A stretch of DNA of 64,000 bases from Candidatus Stahliibacteriota bacterium (GTDB taxonomy: Bacteria > Hydrothermota > Tepidihabitantia > B3-TA06): the NCBI GenBank assembly GCA_004375895.1, contig SOJW01000059.1:1-64000 (forward strand), in the 5' to 3' direction. A program made the position numbers and the translations under genes. Positions 17,976 to 28,548 of the stretch are shown here, one piece after another (the stretch's first letter is position 1; the number at the start of each line of letters is the position of its first letter). Below the pieces are notes generated by a model that did no database searches, was not told where the DNA came from, and saw only the letters and a list, made by a program, of their open reading frames with translations.

Positions 17976-18969
17976 AAAGCAGGCCCTTGCCGAGATAGCT
18001 GCGGCAAGTACCCCTGCCGAACTGGAGAGGCTGAGGATTCGCTATATGGGGCGTAAGGCGGGGGAACTTACCTTGGTGTTGCGTTCACTTGAAGGCTTAT
18101 CCGAGAAGGAACGCCGCAGCGTGGGTCAGACGGCAAACGCCCTGAAGAATGAGTTGGCTGAGGCCCTAGAGAAACGTCGAGCACAACTGGAGACTAAATC
18201 AGCGAGCGAGGCGATAGATCTAACCCTGCCGGGTCGCAAGCGTTTCATTGGGTATAGGCATCCCATTACCCTTGTGACCGATCGGATCGTAGAGATCTTC
18301 GTAGGTATGGGTTTTGAGGAGATACTCGGTCCCGAGATTGAAACTGACTGGTATAACTTCGAGGCGCTGAACATCCCCCAGGGCCATCCGGCTCGGGGCG
18401 AGATGTTCGGAAACTTCTATCTACCCGGAGGGCTACTTCTGCGTTCTCATACCTCCCCTGTGCAGATTCGCGTGATGGAGAATATGCCTCCTCCGGTCAG
18501 GGTAATCGCACCGGGTCGGGTTTACAGGCGCGATGCGTTCGATTCCTCGCACTCACCTGTTTTCTACCAGGTGGAAGGGCTCTATGTGGATGAGGGTGTG
18601 AGTCTTGCAGACCTAAAGGGTACCCTTGAGGTCTTCTCGCAGGAGATATTCGGCTCGGATATCGGGGTTCGGTTCTCGCCCTCCTACTTTCCCTTTACAG
18701 AACCTTCGGCTGAGCTTTCCATCTCCTGCGTTATCTGTGGCGGTGAAGGATGTAAGGTCTGTGCTCATACCGGCTGGGTTGAGATCCTTGGTTGCGGTAT
18801 GGTTCATCCTCAGGTGCTCAGAAACGTGGGCTATGATCCCGAGCGGGTCAGTGGTTTTGCCTTCGGTATGGGGGTAGAGCGGATCGCGATGATACATTAC
18901 CGTATAGATGATATCCGCCACTTCTACTCCAACGATCTTCGTTTCCTCAGACAGTTCCGTGAGACATGA
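17950..18969 (+). CDS. pheS: Phenylalanyl-tRNA synthetase alpha subunit
   Basis: [46 protein letters not shown]; overlaps rplT 3' end. Confidence 0.96.
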   Translation: MQERLALLKKQALAEIAAASTPAELERLRIRYMGRKAGELTLVLRSLEGLSEKERRSVGQTANALKNELAEALEKRRAQLETKSASEAIDLTLPGRKRFIGYRHPITLVTDRIVEIFVGMGFEEILGPEIETDWYNFEALNIPQGHPARGEMFGNFYLPGGLLLRSHTSPVQIRVMENMPPPVRVIAPGRVYRRDAFDSSHSPVFYQVEGLYVDEGVSLADLKGTLEVFSQEIFGSDIGVRFSPSYFPFTEPSAELSISCVICGGEGCKVCAHTGWVEILGCGMVHPQVLRNVGYDPERVSGFAFGMGVERIAMIHYRIDDIRHFYSNDLRFLRQFRET

Positions 18970-19072
18970 GCGGGTTTTCCTGTGAATTATTTCTCTGTTG
19001 GGAGTGGTTGGTTTCTCGGCCTGTTGTGGCGTCGGAACCTGAGGCTTTACTCGATAATCCTTCATTACCATA

Positions 19073-20398
19073 ATGATACGTTCAGGATTACGTAGGATTC
19101 TTCCCTTAATCATCTTGGTACTATCCTCAGGATGCGCTTACTTTAACACGTTTTACAACGCTAAGCGTTATTACAAGGAGGGGTTAAAGGATGAGGAGTC
19201 AAAAAAGGGCTCGGGTAAAGCCCAGTTCAAGAAATCGCTTGAGAAGGCGGTGATTGTGGCGCGTGATTATCCGGATTCGCGCTGGATAGACGATGCCTTC
19301 TTTCTCATCGCCATGAACTACTACTGGATGGAGAACTACGAGAAGGCTCGCAACCAGTTTGAGGGGTTCCTTGAACATTTCTCCGATAGTCCTTTTACTG
19401 AGGAAGCCCGTTACCATTACGCTTTGACGCTTACAGAACTTAAGCAGTACTCCGAGGGGCGCCTGGTTCTTCAACAGATGTTTGATTCGAAACGTTTCAG
19501 GCGAGGCGCTCGTTTCAGGTGGGCTTTGGCCTTTAAGGAGGAAGAGGATTGGGATGCAGCGCGTAGCGCATTCAAGGAGTTCCTCGATCGTTACCCGCAA
19601 GGTGATCTTGCCAGTGATACACGACTCCACCTTGCCGAGATAGAGCTTGCAGGCGGGGATACCCTTTCAGCTATCAATACCTATGAGCGCTATCTTAAGC
19701 GTGCAGAGACGTCCAAGGAGAACTTCGAACGTCTTCTTACCTTGGCTGAGCTTCACTATCTGCAGGAAGACTACGTCACGGCACGTCGAACCTTGAGGAA
19801 GATCAACGGGCGCTACAGGGATATCGACGAGAGAAGCGATCTCTTGACAGCCAAGATCGAATTAGCTGAAGGAGACAGCAGTCAGGCAGAGAAGCTTCTT
19901 GCCCAGATTCCTTCCGGTAACTCTAGGGCGGAGGCGTTTTTTATACTGGCAAATCTCTACGAGGTTCAGGGGGAATACGATCTTGCCCTTGCTTACTACG
20001 ATACCTTAACAAGCCGTGAGAGACGCTCGGACTACGCCGCGATTGCAGAACGTAAGAAGACGCTGCTCCAAGCGCGCGTTTTGGAGCCGGATTCCGCGGA
20101 TACCACCGAGGTTGATCCTGCAAAGGAACAGTTTCTTCTGGCGCAGACCTACCTTCTGAGTCTTGGGGATTTCGAGCGGGCCCTTGAGGAGTACGCAAAA
20201 GTTATTGATGAGTATCCTGAAAGCGAGTACGCTCCCAAGGCGCTTTACGGGATGGCCTGGTTACGCAGATATCGTTTGAACGATACGCTCTGGCATGAGG
20301 AGTTCGAGCGCCTGCTTGAGCTTTATCCGGAAAGTAAAGAGGCAAAGGACGCCCGCAACCTTCTTGGCGATGAAGAAGTATCAAGCGACTCTACTTGA
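19073..20398 (+). CDS. TPR lipoprotein
   Basis: Lipobox LSSGC; repeated TPR helices (YSEGRLVLQQMFDSKRFRRG, YDLALAYYDTL). Confidence 0.75.
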   Translation: MIRSGLRRILPLIILVLSSGCAYFNTFYNAKRYYKEGLKDEESKKGSGKAQFKKSLEKAVIVARDYPDSRWIDDAFFLIAMNYYWMENYEKARNQFEGFLEHFSDSPFTEEARYHYALTLTELKQYSEGRLVLQQMFDSKRFRRGARFRWALAFKEEEDWDAARSAFKEFLDRYPQGDLASDTRLHLAEIELAGGDTLSAINTYERYLKRAETSKENFERLLTLAELHYLQEDYVTARRTLRKINGRYRDIDERSDLLTAKIELAEGDSSQAEKLLAQIPSGNSRAEAFFILANLYEVQGEYDLALAYYDTLTSRERRSDYAAIAERKKTLLQARVLEPDSADTTEVDPAKEQFLLAQTYLLSLGDFERALEEYAKVIDEYPESEYAPKALYGMAWLRRYRLNDTLWHEEFERLLELYPESKEAKDARNLLGDEEVSSDST

Positions 20399-21116
20399 GA
20401 ACCGCCTGCTGGGTCCAGAAATCTACTCACTTTGGGTGAAGATTACAGATCTTGGAGAGGTTAAACCCGGGCAGTTCTTTGAGTTTGCTACCGACACAAG
20501 GTTCCTGCGCAGGGCTTTCTCTTTGTCGGATCGTGACGGTGATCGGCTGCGTTTCGTTGTGAAAGTTGTAGGTTCAGGAACCCGGTGGCTGGCAGGGTTA
20601 TCTGCGGGTAGCAAGCTTGACCTGCTTGGCCCGCTCGGAGAAGGAACAAGGATGCCTTCTTCTGGGCCGGTTATGCTTTTGGCCGGTGGTGTGGGGGCCG
20701 CGCCGCTTCTTTATCTGGCTCGAAAGCTCAACGAGCAAAGAGTAGAGGTTGATGCTTTGCTTGCCGCAGGAACCAAGGAGGAGCTTATACTTGCCGAGGA
20801 GTTCGGCTCCCTCTGCCGTGAGGTGATACTTGCGACAGACGACGGCTCGTGCGGGCACAAGGGATATCTTACCGATATCCTGCCTACTCTTCCAGGAACT
20901 AAGGATATCCAGTCATTCTACGCATGTGGTCCTGAGGCGATGTTTGTAGCACTTAAACGTCTGAATTTCAGAAAGCCTGTATACGCGTTTCTTGAATCGC
21001 GCATGGGATGTGGGACAGGTTTATGTATGGGGTGTGCTGTTCGTGGCCGAGACGGCCGCTATCGCAGGGTCTGTACCGATGGGCCTGTGTTTGACCTTGA
21101 GGAGATCGAGTTGTGA
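20370..21116 (+). CDS. pyrK: Dihydroorotate dehydrogenase B electron-transfer subunit
   Basis: VKPGQFFEF, RRAFSLSD, GGVGAAPLLYLA, CGTGLCMGCAV 2Fe-2S cysteines. Confidence 0.93.
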   Translation: MKKYQATLLENRLLGPEIYSLWVKITDLGEVKPGQFFEFATDTRFLRRAFSLSDRDGDRLRFVVKVVGSGTRWLAGLSAGSKLDLLGPLGEGTRMPSSGPVMLLAGGVGAAPLLYLARKLNEQRVEVDALLAAGTKEELILAEEFGSLCREVILATDDGSCGHKGYLTDILPTLPGTKDIQSFYACGPEAMFVALKRLNFRKPVYAFLESRMGCGTGLCMGCAVRGRDGRYRRVCTDGPVFDLEEIEL

Positions 21117-22015
21117 ACCTTGAGGTCTTTCTTGGCAAGTCCCGTTTCCGCAACCCCTTGGTTCTTGCATCCGGCACATTCGGCTATGGACTGACCTATA
21201 CCGATGTTATAGATCGGGTGGGTGCATTCGTTACTAAGGGGATCACCGTCCAGGAACGTGTTGGCAATCCTCCGCCCCGCATCTGGGACACCAAAGAGAC
21301 CGTGGTTAACTCCGTCGGACTTGAGAATGTCGGGCTAAAACGTTTCAAGGAAGAGATTCTTCCTGAGATTGATATCTCAACACCGCTTTACGTCAATCTC
21401 GCCGGGGTAACCATCGATGATTTCCGTATCCTGATTGAGGGCTTACGCGACGAAGAAAAGGTCGAAGGTTTCGAGCTTAACCTTTCGTGTCCTAACGTCA
21501 AGGAGGGTGGAGCGGCATTGGGACAATCGGCAGATCGAGTAAGAAAGGTTGCCTCACTTGCCCGATCCCTAACCACCAAGTCTATCTGGGTCAAGCTAAC
21601 CTCAAACTTCTGTGACGTTCGTGAGACGGCTGCGGCTGCGGCCGATGCCGGAGCAGACGCCGTAGTGATCGTAAATACCCTGAATGCATTGATCATAGAT
21701 TTAGCCAACCGGAAACCGTTCCTGGGTGGTGGTTCAGGCGGACTTTCCGGGCCGGCTATCAAACCTCACGTTCTCTACATGGTTCACCAGGTCTCAAAAC
21801 AGGTGGATATTCCGGTTATCGCCTCCGGAGGCGCCGGTTGCGGAACCGATGTGGTCGAGTATCTTCTGGCAGGGGCAAGCCTGGTACAGATAGGTAGTAT
21901 CAATCTGGTTGACCCCCAGGCTTCTCTGCGTATCCTTAAGGGGTTAGAGGGTTGGTTAAAGCGTGAAGGCATTGTTTGTGTTTCCGAACTTATCGGAAGA
22001 TTGGAGGGAATATGA
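21113..22015 (+). CDS. pyrD: Dihydroorotate dehydrogenase B catalytic subunit
   Basis: NPLVLASGTFGYG, ELNLSCPNVKEGG, VNTLNALIID, GGSGGLSGPAIKP. Confidence 0.95.
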   Translation: MNLEVFLGKSRFRNPLVLASGTFGYGLTYTDVIDRVGAFVTKGITVQERVGNPPPRIWDTKETVVNSVGLENVGLKRFKEEILPEIDISTPLYVNLAGVTIDDFRILIEGLRDEEKVEGFELNLSCPNVKEGGAALGQSADRVRKVASLARSLTTKSIWVKLTSNFCDVRETAAAAADAGADAVVIVNTLNALIIDLANRKPFLGGGSGGLSGPAIKPHVLYMVHQVSKQVDIPVIASGGAGCGTDVVEYLLAGASLVQIGSINLVDPQASLRILKGLEGWLKREGIVCVSELIGRLEGI

Positions 22016-22710
22016 CAGAGTTGATTGTTGCAGCTAACCTGCCATCTTTTGAGGAGTTGGCGGCTTTCGTTAAGAAAACAAAAGATCATGTCTCCTACTA
22101 CAAGATTGATTCAGGACTCTATACCAAAGCAGGCCCTGCTGCGGTGAAGCTCATAAGGGACGAGGGCAAGAAGGTATTTTTGGATCTTAAGTTTCACGAC
22201 ATCCCCTACACGGTCGCCCGCGCAGCGGCTTGTTGCATGGAGCTTGGGGTGGATATGTTCAACGTGCATGCCATGGGGGGCTTTGAGATGATGGAGGCTG
22301 CGGTGAAGGAGACCTGGAGTTTTCACAATGGCGTACCGCTTATCCTCGGTGTTACTATCCTTACCTCGATCGACGAGGCGGCGTTTCGAGATCTCTTTGG
22401 TTCGCCTTCCAATAGCCTGGAGGAACACGTTCTACTTCTGGCTCGGCTTGCCAAGAGTGCAGGGCTTTCCGGGGTGGTCGCCTCGGCTCAGGAGATCAAA
22501 AAGATCAAGGATGTATGCGGTGATGATTTCGTTGTCGTATCACCCGGGATAAGGCTGCCGGATGAGGATGTCGGTGATCAGATGCGTGTTGATACCCCGG
22601 CGGGTGCTGCTGCGGCAGGCGCGGACTTTATAGTGGTGGGACGCCCGATACTCCATGCCGACGATCCGGTGGCGGTGATTGAGCGATATAAAAAGGGGCT
22701 TAAGCAGTGA
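22012..22710 (+). CDS. pyrF: Orotidine 5'-phosphate decarboxylase
   Basis: VFLDLKFHDIPYTVARA; SPGIRLP; GADFIVVGRPI. Confidence 0.95.
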   Translation: MTELIVAANLPSFEELAAFVKKTKDHVSYYKIDSGLYTKAGPAAVKLIRDEGKKVFLDLKFHDIPYTVARAAACCMELGVDMFNVHAMGGFEMMEAAVKETWSFHNGVPLILGVTILTSIDEAAFRDLFGSPSNSLEEHVLLLARLAKSAGLSGVVASAQEIKKIKDVCGDDFVVVSPGIRLPDEDVGDQMRVDTPAGAAAAGADFIVVGRPILHADDPVAVIERYKKGLKQ

Positions 22711-23267
22711 CCTCGGCTGATCTTTTGATGCTTGCCAAAAAATGTGGGGCGGTGAAGGAGGGGCACTTCCTTCTTACATCCGGCCTGCACTCCGGGGTAT
22801 ACGTGGAAAAGTTTCATCTGCTGGAATATCCTGAAATACTCTCCGAGTTCGTTGAAGCCCTCCTGCCAAAACTTGAAGGACCATTTGACCGTGTGGTAGG
22901 TCCTGCGCTTGGTGGTATGATCGTGGCCTACGAGGTTGCCAGTCAGCTAGGAATACCTGCCAGTTATGCAGAGAAGGCTCGTGATGGCAGCTTCGTGTTG
23001 CGTCGAGGTCATGGGGTATCTAAAGGTGAGCGCGTACTGGTAGTAGATGATGTTATGACTACCGGGGGGTCGGTCAGAAAGACAATTGAGGCTGTTCGGG
23101 AACGCGGTGGTGAAGTTGTCCAGGTTGGTGTGTTGGTAGATAGGACTGCTGAGTCCCCTGCCGATTTCTCCTGTGTGTCAGCTCTGCGCTACGTCCTTCC
23201 CGCCTACAAACCTGAGGAATGCCCCTTGTGTGCCAAGGACTTGCCGTTACTACGTTTGGGCGGTTGA
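22707..23267 (+). CDS. pyrE: Orotate phosphoribosyltransferase
   Basis: GHFLLTSGLHSGVYVEK; VLVVDDVMTTGGSVR. Confidence 0.95.
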   Translation: MTSADLLMLAKKCGAVKEGHFLLTSGLHSGVYVEKFHLLEYPEILSEFVEALLPKLEGPFDRVVGPALGGMIVAYEVASQLGIPASYAEKARDGSFVLRRGHGVSKGERVLVVDDVMTTGGSVRKTIEAVRERGGEVVQVGVLVDRTAESPADFSCVSALRYVLPAYKPEECPLCAKDLPLLRLGG

Positions 23268-23281
23268 AGTCCAGGAAATTT

Positions 23282-23698
23282 CTACTTCGATCTGCTTTTT
23301 GTCCCGGTCTTGCCTTCCGAAGACTTTTTGCCGGAAGCCTTCTTTGTGGCCCTCTTCGAGGGGGTTTTCTTAGCGGTGGTTTTTCTCGTGGAGGATTTTC
23401 TAGAAGCCTTGGGTGTTTCTTTCTTTTGTTTACTGGCGCGCAGTTGAGCTTCCAACCTGGTTATCTCGGCTACCAGTTTCTTCACCTTGGCATTAGCCTT
23501 GATAGAGCTGCGTCCGCCCTTCTTGATTATCTCATAAACCACACCGCCTAAAGCCGCGAACTTGTCGCTCAACGCGGTATTGATTCCGAGGATCTCCATC
23601 TTTACGCGTCCACGCCGCGCAAGATCCTCTGTCTCCTTGATTGCTGACTTGGTAGTCTCCGAAAGCCAATTTGTAACTTCCTTCCATAAATCGCTCAT
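23282..23698 (-). CDS. Coiled-coil protein with a histone H1-like Lys/Ser/Thr-rich C-terminal tail
   Basis: KKETPKASRKSSTRKTTAKKTPSKRATKKASGKKSSEGKTGTKSRSK tail. Confidence 0.65.
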   Translation of the reverse strand: MSDLWKEVTNWLSETTKSAIKETEDLARRGRVKMEILGINTALSDKFAALGGVVYEIIKKGGRSSIKANAKVKKLVAEITRLEAQLRASKQKKETPKASRKSSTRKTTAKKTPSKRATKKASGKKSSEGKTGTKSRSK

Positions 23699-24264
23699 AA
23701 AACCTCCTTGTAAAGTTTCTCCTGCCTGATATAGGTCTCCACCATTGGCGGCACCCAGTTGTGTATGGATCTCCCCATCGCTATGCGTTTGCGGATGAGG
23801 GAAGAGGATATCTCAAGAAGCGGCAGGTCAGGAAAGTGGATGCCGGGCTTCGAGCTTCTGCCTCCCCTCATCCCTCTGGGCAAAACCACGAGCTCGGCCA
23901 TCTTCATAATCCGTTCCGGCTCATGCCAGGTGTTCAAGCACTCGTACTCGTCCAGGCCTATGATCAAGAAGAGTTGAGTTGGGGCAAAAAGCGCTTTCAA
24001 CCGGGCTAATGTGTCAACGGTGTAGGAAAGATCTTCCTTCCACTCGATATGGGACACCTCGAATGAGGCCTCGTCCCCGGTTGCCAGTCGCAGCATCTCG
24101 GCTCGATCACTGAAGGATGCGTATACTTCCCTGTGAGGCGGGTTCGCGGCCGGGACGAAGAGAACTTTATCAAGTTCAAACATCTCAAGCACCAGTCTCG
24201 CGTGTATCATGTGAGCCATGTGTGGTGGGTCGAAGCGACCCCCGAACACGCCCATACGTTTCAT
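23695..24264 (-). CDS. nadD: Nicotinate-nucleotide adenylyltransferase
   Basis: GVFGGRFDPPHMAHMIHARLV; SSSLIRKRIA. Confidence 0.92.
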   Translation of the reverse strand: MKRMGVFGGRFDPPHMAHMIHARLVLEMFELDKVLFVPAANPPHREVYASFSDRAEMLRLATGDEASFEVSHIEWKEDLSYTVDTLARLKALFAPTQLFLIIGLDEYECLNTWHEPERIMKMAELVVLPRGMRGGRSSKPGIHFPDLPLLEISSSLIRKRIAMGRSIHNWVPPMVETYIRQEKLYKEVL

Positions 24265-25010
24265 TATTTGTCTTTGACCAGCCTGGCCAGGATTTTTTGA
24301 GCCTTCTTACCCCAGCCGGGTTCGGTAAGCAGCTCTTCCAGTATGGCTTCTGCCTCTTCTTCTTCTCCGAGTCTGGCTTTGGAAAGGGCCAGGTAGTAGT
24401 TTATTTCGGCGTTCGTGGCGCGGGCAAGCGGATATGTACCGACGGTATATTCAAGCATCATTATGGCCGCCTCGTACTCCTTGAACTTGAAATACAGCTT
24501 GGCTGCTTCAAGTTCCTTGCGCGCAAGCTTGTTTTCAATCCGACCCAACAGGTTGCGTGCCTGGGAGGAAAACCCGGAGTTGGGATAACGCGAGAGGAAA
24601 TCTTCGGCCATGCGCCTTGAGTCCAGAGTGAGGTTTTGTTCGCGGTAGTATGGCTCTGATATCTCGAATGTGGCCTGTGCTGCTTTTAACTGGGCCTCCT
24701 CGGCAAAAGCAGAGTTGGAAAACTGCTTGTAGAGGAACTCGTACTCGACGGATGCCTCCTGGAAGCGCTTGAGTTTGTAGTAGCAGTCTGCGAGGTGATA
24801 TTGGGCCAGCGCTACTTCAGCCTTGAGCGGGTAGTTTAGGACGAAGTGGTTAAGATATTTGGTCGCCTTCCGGTATCTACCTTCATTATACAACGCTTCA
24901 CCGACGAGTAACACGCTGTCTGCTGGGAGCTTCTCAGGCTTGGTAGGTTTTGCGTATCCAATGACCAGCAGGAGAGCGATGGAAAGTATGACTAATCCTG
25001 TGCGTCTCAT
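24264..25010 (-). CDS. BamD/YfiO-like TPR protein
   Basis: N-terminal TM/signal, YNEGRYRKATKYLNHFVLNYP, YYKLKRFQEASVEYEFLYKQF. Confidence 0.7.
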   Translation of the reverse strand: MRRTGLVILSIALLLVIGYAKPTKPEKLPADSVLLVGEALYNEGRYRKATKYLNHFVLNYPLKAEVALAQYHLADCYYKLKRFQEASVEYEFLYKQFSNSAFAEEAQLKAAQATFEISEPYYREQNLTLDSRRMAEDFLSRYPNSGFSSQARNLLGRIENKLARKELEAAKLYFKFKEYEAAIMMLEYTVGTYPLARATNAEINYYLALSKARLGEEEEAEAILEELLTEPGWGKKAQKILARLVKDK

Positions 25011-25900
25011 GGTACTTCCTCGCCAAGCAGGGCAAGGCGCTCGCGTGCTCGTTGGACAAGGGCGCTGGACGCGTTCACGCTGAGTTTAAGAACCTCACGG
25101 TAAGCCGCCCGTGCACCTTCAATATCCCCATTCTTGAGTCTTATCTCACCTGCGATAAAGTAGATATCATCCCGAAGCAGAGGGGAGAGGGGTACTTGCA
25201 GGACCCGGGTGATAACGAGCTCGGCGCTGTCCAACTGGCCTCGATATAAGAGGTCCTTTGCGTAGAGATAGCCGTTTTGACAATAGCGGGGTTCAAGGTA
25301 GTAGTGGTGTTCATGCATGGCCTCTTCAGTAGCGATAAACGCATCTCCAGGATCGCCAAGTCGCTCAAGGATAAGTATCAACTTCTCCCACGTAAATGCA
25401 CGGGTAGTAGAGTCTGAGAGTGTGGCAAGTGTCTTGCGGTAGTAGTATACCGCACGACCAAGTTCACCGTATTTTGAGTAGAGCTCGCCCATAAGGGCGT
25501 AGGCATCGCTCATATCTATAGCAGTAGATGTTCGCATCGCCTCCTCAAAACACTCCAGTGCCAGCTCGCGTTCACCTACCTTGCCGAGCTCAAGCCCCCT
25601 CTGTTTGTAGGCCAAGGCGACGCTGTCCTCGTAGATGGTGTCTTCGGCCAATAGGGCCTTGAAGTGCATCTCGGTCTCGGGAAGGTCATTAAGCCCGAGG
25701 TATGCCCGGCCAAGCAGATATCTTGCCTCTGTGCTCAATTCTTCTTCGCTGTTGCGCAGGACCACTAGTTCAGCAAGGGCACGCGAGAAGTCACGTTTAT
25801 CCAAAGCCTCACGGGCCCTGTCCAGAGCTTGCTTGTTACTAGAGCCGCACGCAAGCAACAAAAGCAGTGCCGCGGGTAAGAGGGTCTTAAGCCCCTTCAT
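25007..25900 (-). CDS. TPR lipoprotein
   Basis: Lipobox LLLACGSS; TPR repeats. Confidence 0.75.
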   Translation of the reverse strand: MKGLKTLLPAALLLLLACGSSNKQALDRAREALDKRDFSRALAELVVLRNSEEELSTEARYLLGRAYLGLNDLPETEMHFKALLAEDTIYEDSVALAYKQRGLELGKVGERELALECFEEAMRTSTAIDMSDAYALMGELYSKYGELGRAVYYYRKTLATLSDSTTRAFTWEKLILILERLGDPGDAFIATEEAMHEHHYYLEPRYCQNGYLYAKDLLYRGQLDSAELVITRVLQVPLSPLLRDDIYFIAGEIRLKNGDIEGARAAYREVLKLSVNASSALVQRARERLALLGEEVP

Positions 25901-26720
25901 TCGCCAGTTCCTTGAAGAAGAGTTTAAATATACGCGCCAGAGAACTCGCGGCTTGTGTCGCTGTGGAGGTAATCTCTTCCAAAGTCTCGCCCTTAGTAGG
26001 CTGAGGAAGAAAGAGTGCTATGTTGGAGACAACGGAGATGCCAAGAACGCGAACGCCAAGTTGGGCTGCGACTATTGCCTCCGGAACGGTAGACATCCCG
26101 ACCAGATCACCTCCAATAGTGTGCAGGAACCGTAGCTCGGCAGGCGTTTCAAGGCTAGGGCCGGCAACTGCCACGTATACCCCGGAACGAGGGAGTATCT
26201 TCTTCTTAAGACATGCGGCGGTGAAGATATCCATAAGGCCCGGGTCGTAGGTTTGAGTCATTACAGGGAATCGTGATCTGCTATCCTCATGCATGAAGCC
26301 TCGCAAGGGATTCGCTCCCATGAGGTTGATGTGGTCGGATATGATTACGATATCTCCGACCTTGAAGTTGATGTTGAGTGCTCCGGCTGCGTTGGTTACG
26401 AGAAGTGTTCTTACTCCGAGGGTGTGCAACACACGCAGTGGATATGTGATCTCGGCCATTTGATAGCCTTCGTAGAAGTGTACCCTGCCACGCATCACGG
26501 CAAGTGGATAGTTGCCCATGCGACCGATCACAAGTTCGCCCGGGTGTGAGGGCACGGTCGGGGTGGGGAAGTGAGGGATGTGAGAGTAAGGGATTGTGAC
26601 CGCCTCGTCTAACTCGCCGATTGCGTCTCGCAATCCGGTGCCCAAAACTACCGCTCCTTTAGGGACAAGATCGGTTGTGGAACGGATAAACTTCAGGCTT
26701 TCTTCAATTTGCGGCTTCAT
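25887..26720 (-). CDS. punA: Purine nucleoside phosphorylase
   Basis: VVLGTGLRD, GRVHFYEGY, LVTNAAGALN, GPSLETPAE, GMSTVPE motifs. Confidence 0.92.
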   Translation of the reverse strand: MKPQIEESLKFIRSTTDLVPKGAVVLGTGLRDAIGELDEAVTIPYSHIPHFPTPTVPSHPGELVIGRMGNYPLAVMRGRVHFYEGYQMAEITYPLRVLHTLGVRTLLVTNAAGALNINFKVGDIVIISDHINLMGANPLRGFMHEDSRSRFPVMTQTYDPGLMDIFTAACLKKKILPRSGVYVAVAGPSLETPAELRFLHTIGGDLVGMSTVPEAIVAAQLGVRVLGISVVSNIALFLPQPTKGETLEEITSTATQAASSLARIFKLFFKELANEGA

Positions 26721-27177
26721 CGCTGAGGGTTTCCTTCTTCAATCTTTCAAGTATCCTTCTGTAACTGTCAAGTGTGGTCTCCATCTCTTCAAGGAATGCA
26801 AGCCTCTGGCCGTTGAGACTGCGGACAGCGGACTTGATTCCTTCAAATTCCTCCTTTGCGTGACTTAAGATTGTTTCTGCCTCCTGTTTGGCCTGTTCTT
26901 TAATTCGCTCAGCGTCCTCTTCGGCACTTTTTCGCAGTCGCTCGGCTGTCTCGTGGGCTTCTTCAAGTGTTTGCGTCAGCACTTGTTCCATCTGGCGGAA
27001 CTCGGTAGCCCGTTCCTCCAACTCGGAGACCTTGCTATTAAGAAGCTCTCTCTCGGTCTCAAGTCCCTCCAACACCGTTGCGACTTCGTAGAGAAACTCA
27101 CGTACCTCCTTGAGATCTGCACCACGCAACGCGGAACGGAACTGTTTTTTCCGTATCTCAGTCGGGGATATCTTCAT
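26704..27177 (-). CDS. divIVA: DivIVA-domain protein
   Basis: MKISPTEIRKKQFRSALRGADLKEVREFLYEVATVLE plus coiled coil. Confidence 0.85.
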   Translation of the reverse strand: MKISPTEIRKKQFRSALRGADLKEVREFLYEVATVLEGLETERELLNSKVSELEERATEFRQMEQVLTQTLEEAHETAERLRKSAEEDAERIKEQAKQEAETILSHAKEEFEGIKSAVRSLNGQRLAFLEEMETTLDSYRRILERLKKETLSDEAAN

Positions 27178-27183
27178 CTATAA

Positions 27184-27211
27184 AGTCTACCGACAAGAAG
27201 CTCGCTGTCAA
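27184..27211 (-). promoter_or_regulatory. Promoter TTGACA-N16-TAGACT, -10 ends 6 nt before divIVA ATG
   Basis: Reverse-complement hexamers at 27206-27211 and 27184-27189. Confidence 0.75.
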
Positions 27212-27552
27212 TGCCGTCTGGTCTGTGCGCCGACAGATAGTTACCAGGCGCAGACCGAAGGGATGGTGGCGATCTCATAGGGGGCAGTATCCGAAGGCTT
27301 ATCTCTAAGTGTTTATCACCCACCTCTCCGTATGCAAGGCGTTCAAAGCTCGAATGTGGCACGGACTCCCCACTCCGTTCAGATATGATTGCTCCGATCT
27401 TTAGGCTACGCTCACCTTGATGAAAGCTTTATCCACTCCCCCCTCCTTCTCGGCGACCTCAGCCCCCTACTACCTGGTAACGATGTGTTGACCCTGGACG
27501 ACTTTAGATAAGGCATTGCAGTTACGAAATAAGACTCGGTTAGGGCGTTATA

Positions 27553-28338
27553 TCAGTCCTCGTCCAGCCGGAAGAGGCGGATCGCGTTCGCGGTCGTCGC
27601 CTCTCGTAACTCCTCTGGGTCCATACCACGCACTTCGGCTATCCCTCTCATCACGTCCACCACCAAAGCCGGTTCGTTGGCTTCGTCCTTGTGATGCTTG
27701 GGTGGCGCCAACATAGGGGAGTCTGTCTCCACAAGTACACTCTCAAGCGGCACGATGCGAACAAGTTCTGCAAGCGGCTTGGCATAGGTATGTGGGCCAC
27801 CGAAAGAGATGAAGAAACCCAGCTCAATAGCGCGCTGAGCCTGTCTGGGGGTACCGGTGAAGAAATGAATCATCCCTCCCACATCACTCGCCGCCTCTTC
27901 ATCCAGGATCTTAAGGACGTCGTTGGTGGCTTTACCGTCGTGGATCACAATGGGCAGGTTAACCTCCCGTGCAATCTGGATGTGCTCGCAAAGTTGATCC
28001 TTACGCCTGGCAAGATCCGGAGGTTTGCCTTGCCGGTAATCGAGACCGATCTCTCCTATACCTACAACACGCGGTTCATCCCTGCATAAGCGAACCAGGC
28101 ACTCAAAGGTCTCGGTCATTGAATCATCAGGATGTGCGGCAGCCAAGACAACAAACAGATTGTCATGTTTTTCTGCCAGCTTAAGGGTCGCCTCCCAGAA
28201 CCTCGGAACCTGCGCGATTGCGATTATCGTAACCCCCAACTCGGCCGCACGACCTATGCGCAGCTGAGCATCGTTGATGTCTTCTCTATCCCTTCCAAAA
28301 AGATGAGCATGTGCGTCTATATAGCGGATACCAACCAC
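27553..28338 (-). CDS. TatD-family metal-dependent hydrolase
   Basis: YIDAHAHLFG, GEIGLDYR, VIHDGKA, ETDSPMLAP. Confidence 0.9.
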   Translation of the reverse strand: MVGIRYIDAHAHLFGRDREDINDAQLRIGRAAELGVTIIAIAQVPRFWEATLKLAEKHDNLFVVLAAAHPDDSMTETFECLVRLCRDEPRVVGIGEIGLDYRQGKPPDLARRKDQLCEHIQIAREVNLPIVIHDGKATNDVLKILDEEAASDVGGMIHFFTGTPRQAQRAIELGFFISFGGPHTYAKPLAELVRIVPLESVLVETDSPMLAPPKHHKDEANEPALVVDVMRGIAEVRGMDPEELREATTANAIRLFRLDED

Positions 28339-28404
28339 TTATCTCTCCAATCGTTTTTGCCCTCCAATTCCTCTGATCCATGAGAAAGGGGACTCAAGAA
28401 AATT

Positions 28405-28432
28405 ATTCTAACGAGGATAACGAATGTGTCAA
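28405..28432 (-). promoter_or_regulatory. Promoter TTGACA-N16-TAGAAT upstream of the TatD gene
   Basis: Reverse-complement hexamers. Confidence 0.6.
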
Positions 28433-28548
28433 GTTAAAAACAATCCCCACCCTGGAAGAGTCCACCAACCGAGATGGTGAATTTTATTGCTGATAACGCT
28501 GGGGGTGAGCTTTCCCTGCGTGAACGTAACGAATGGGTTGTAAATTCC

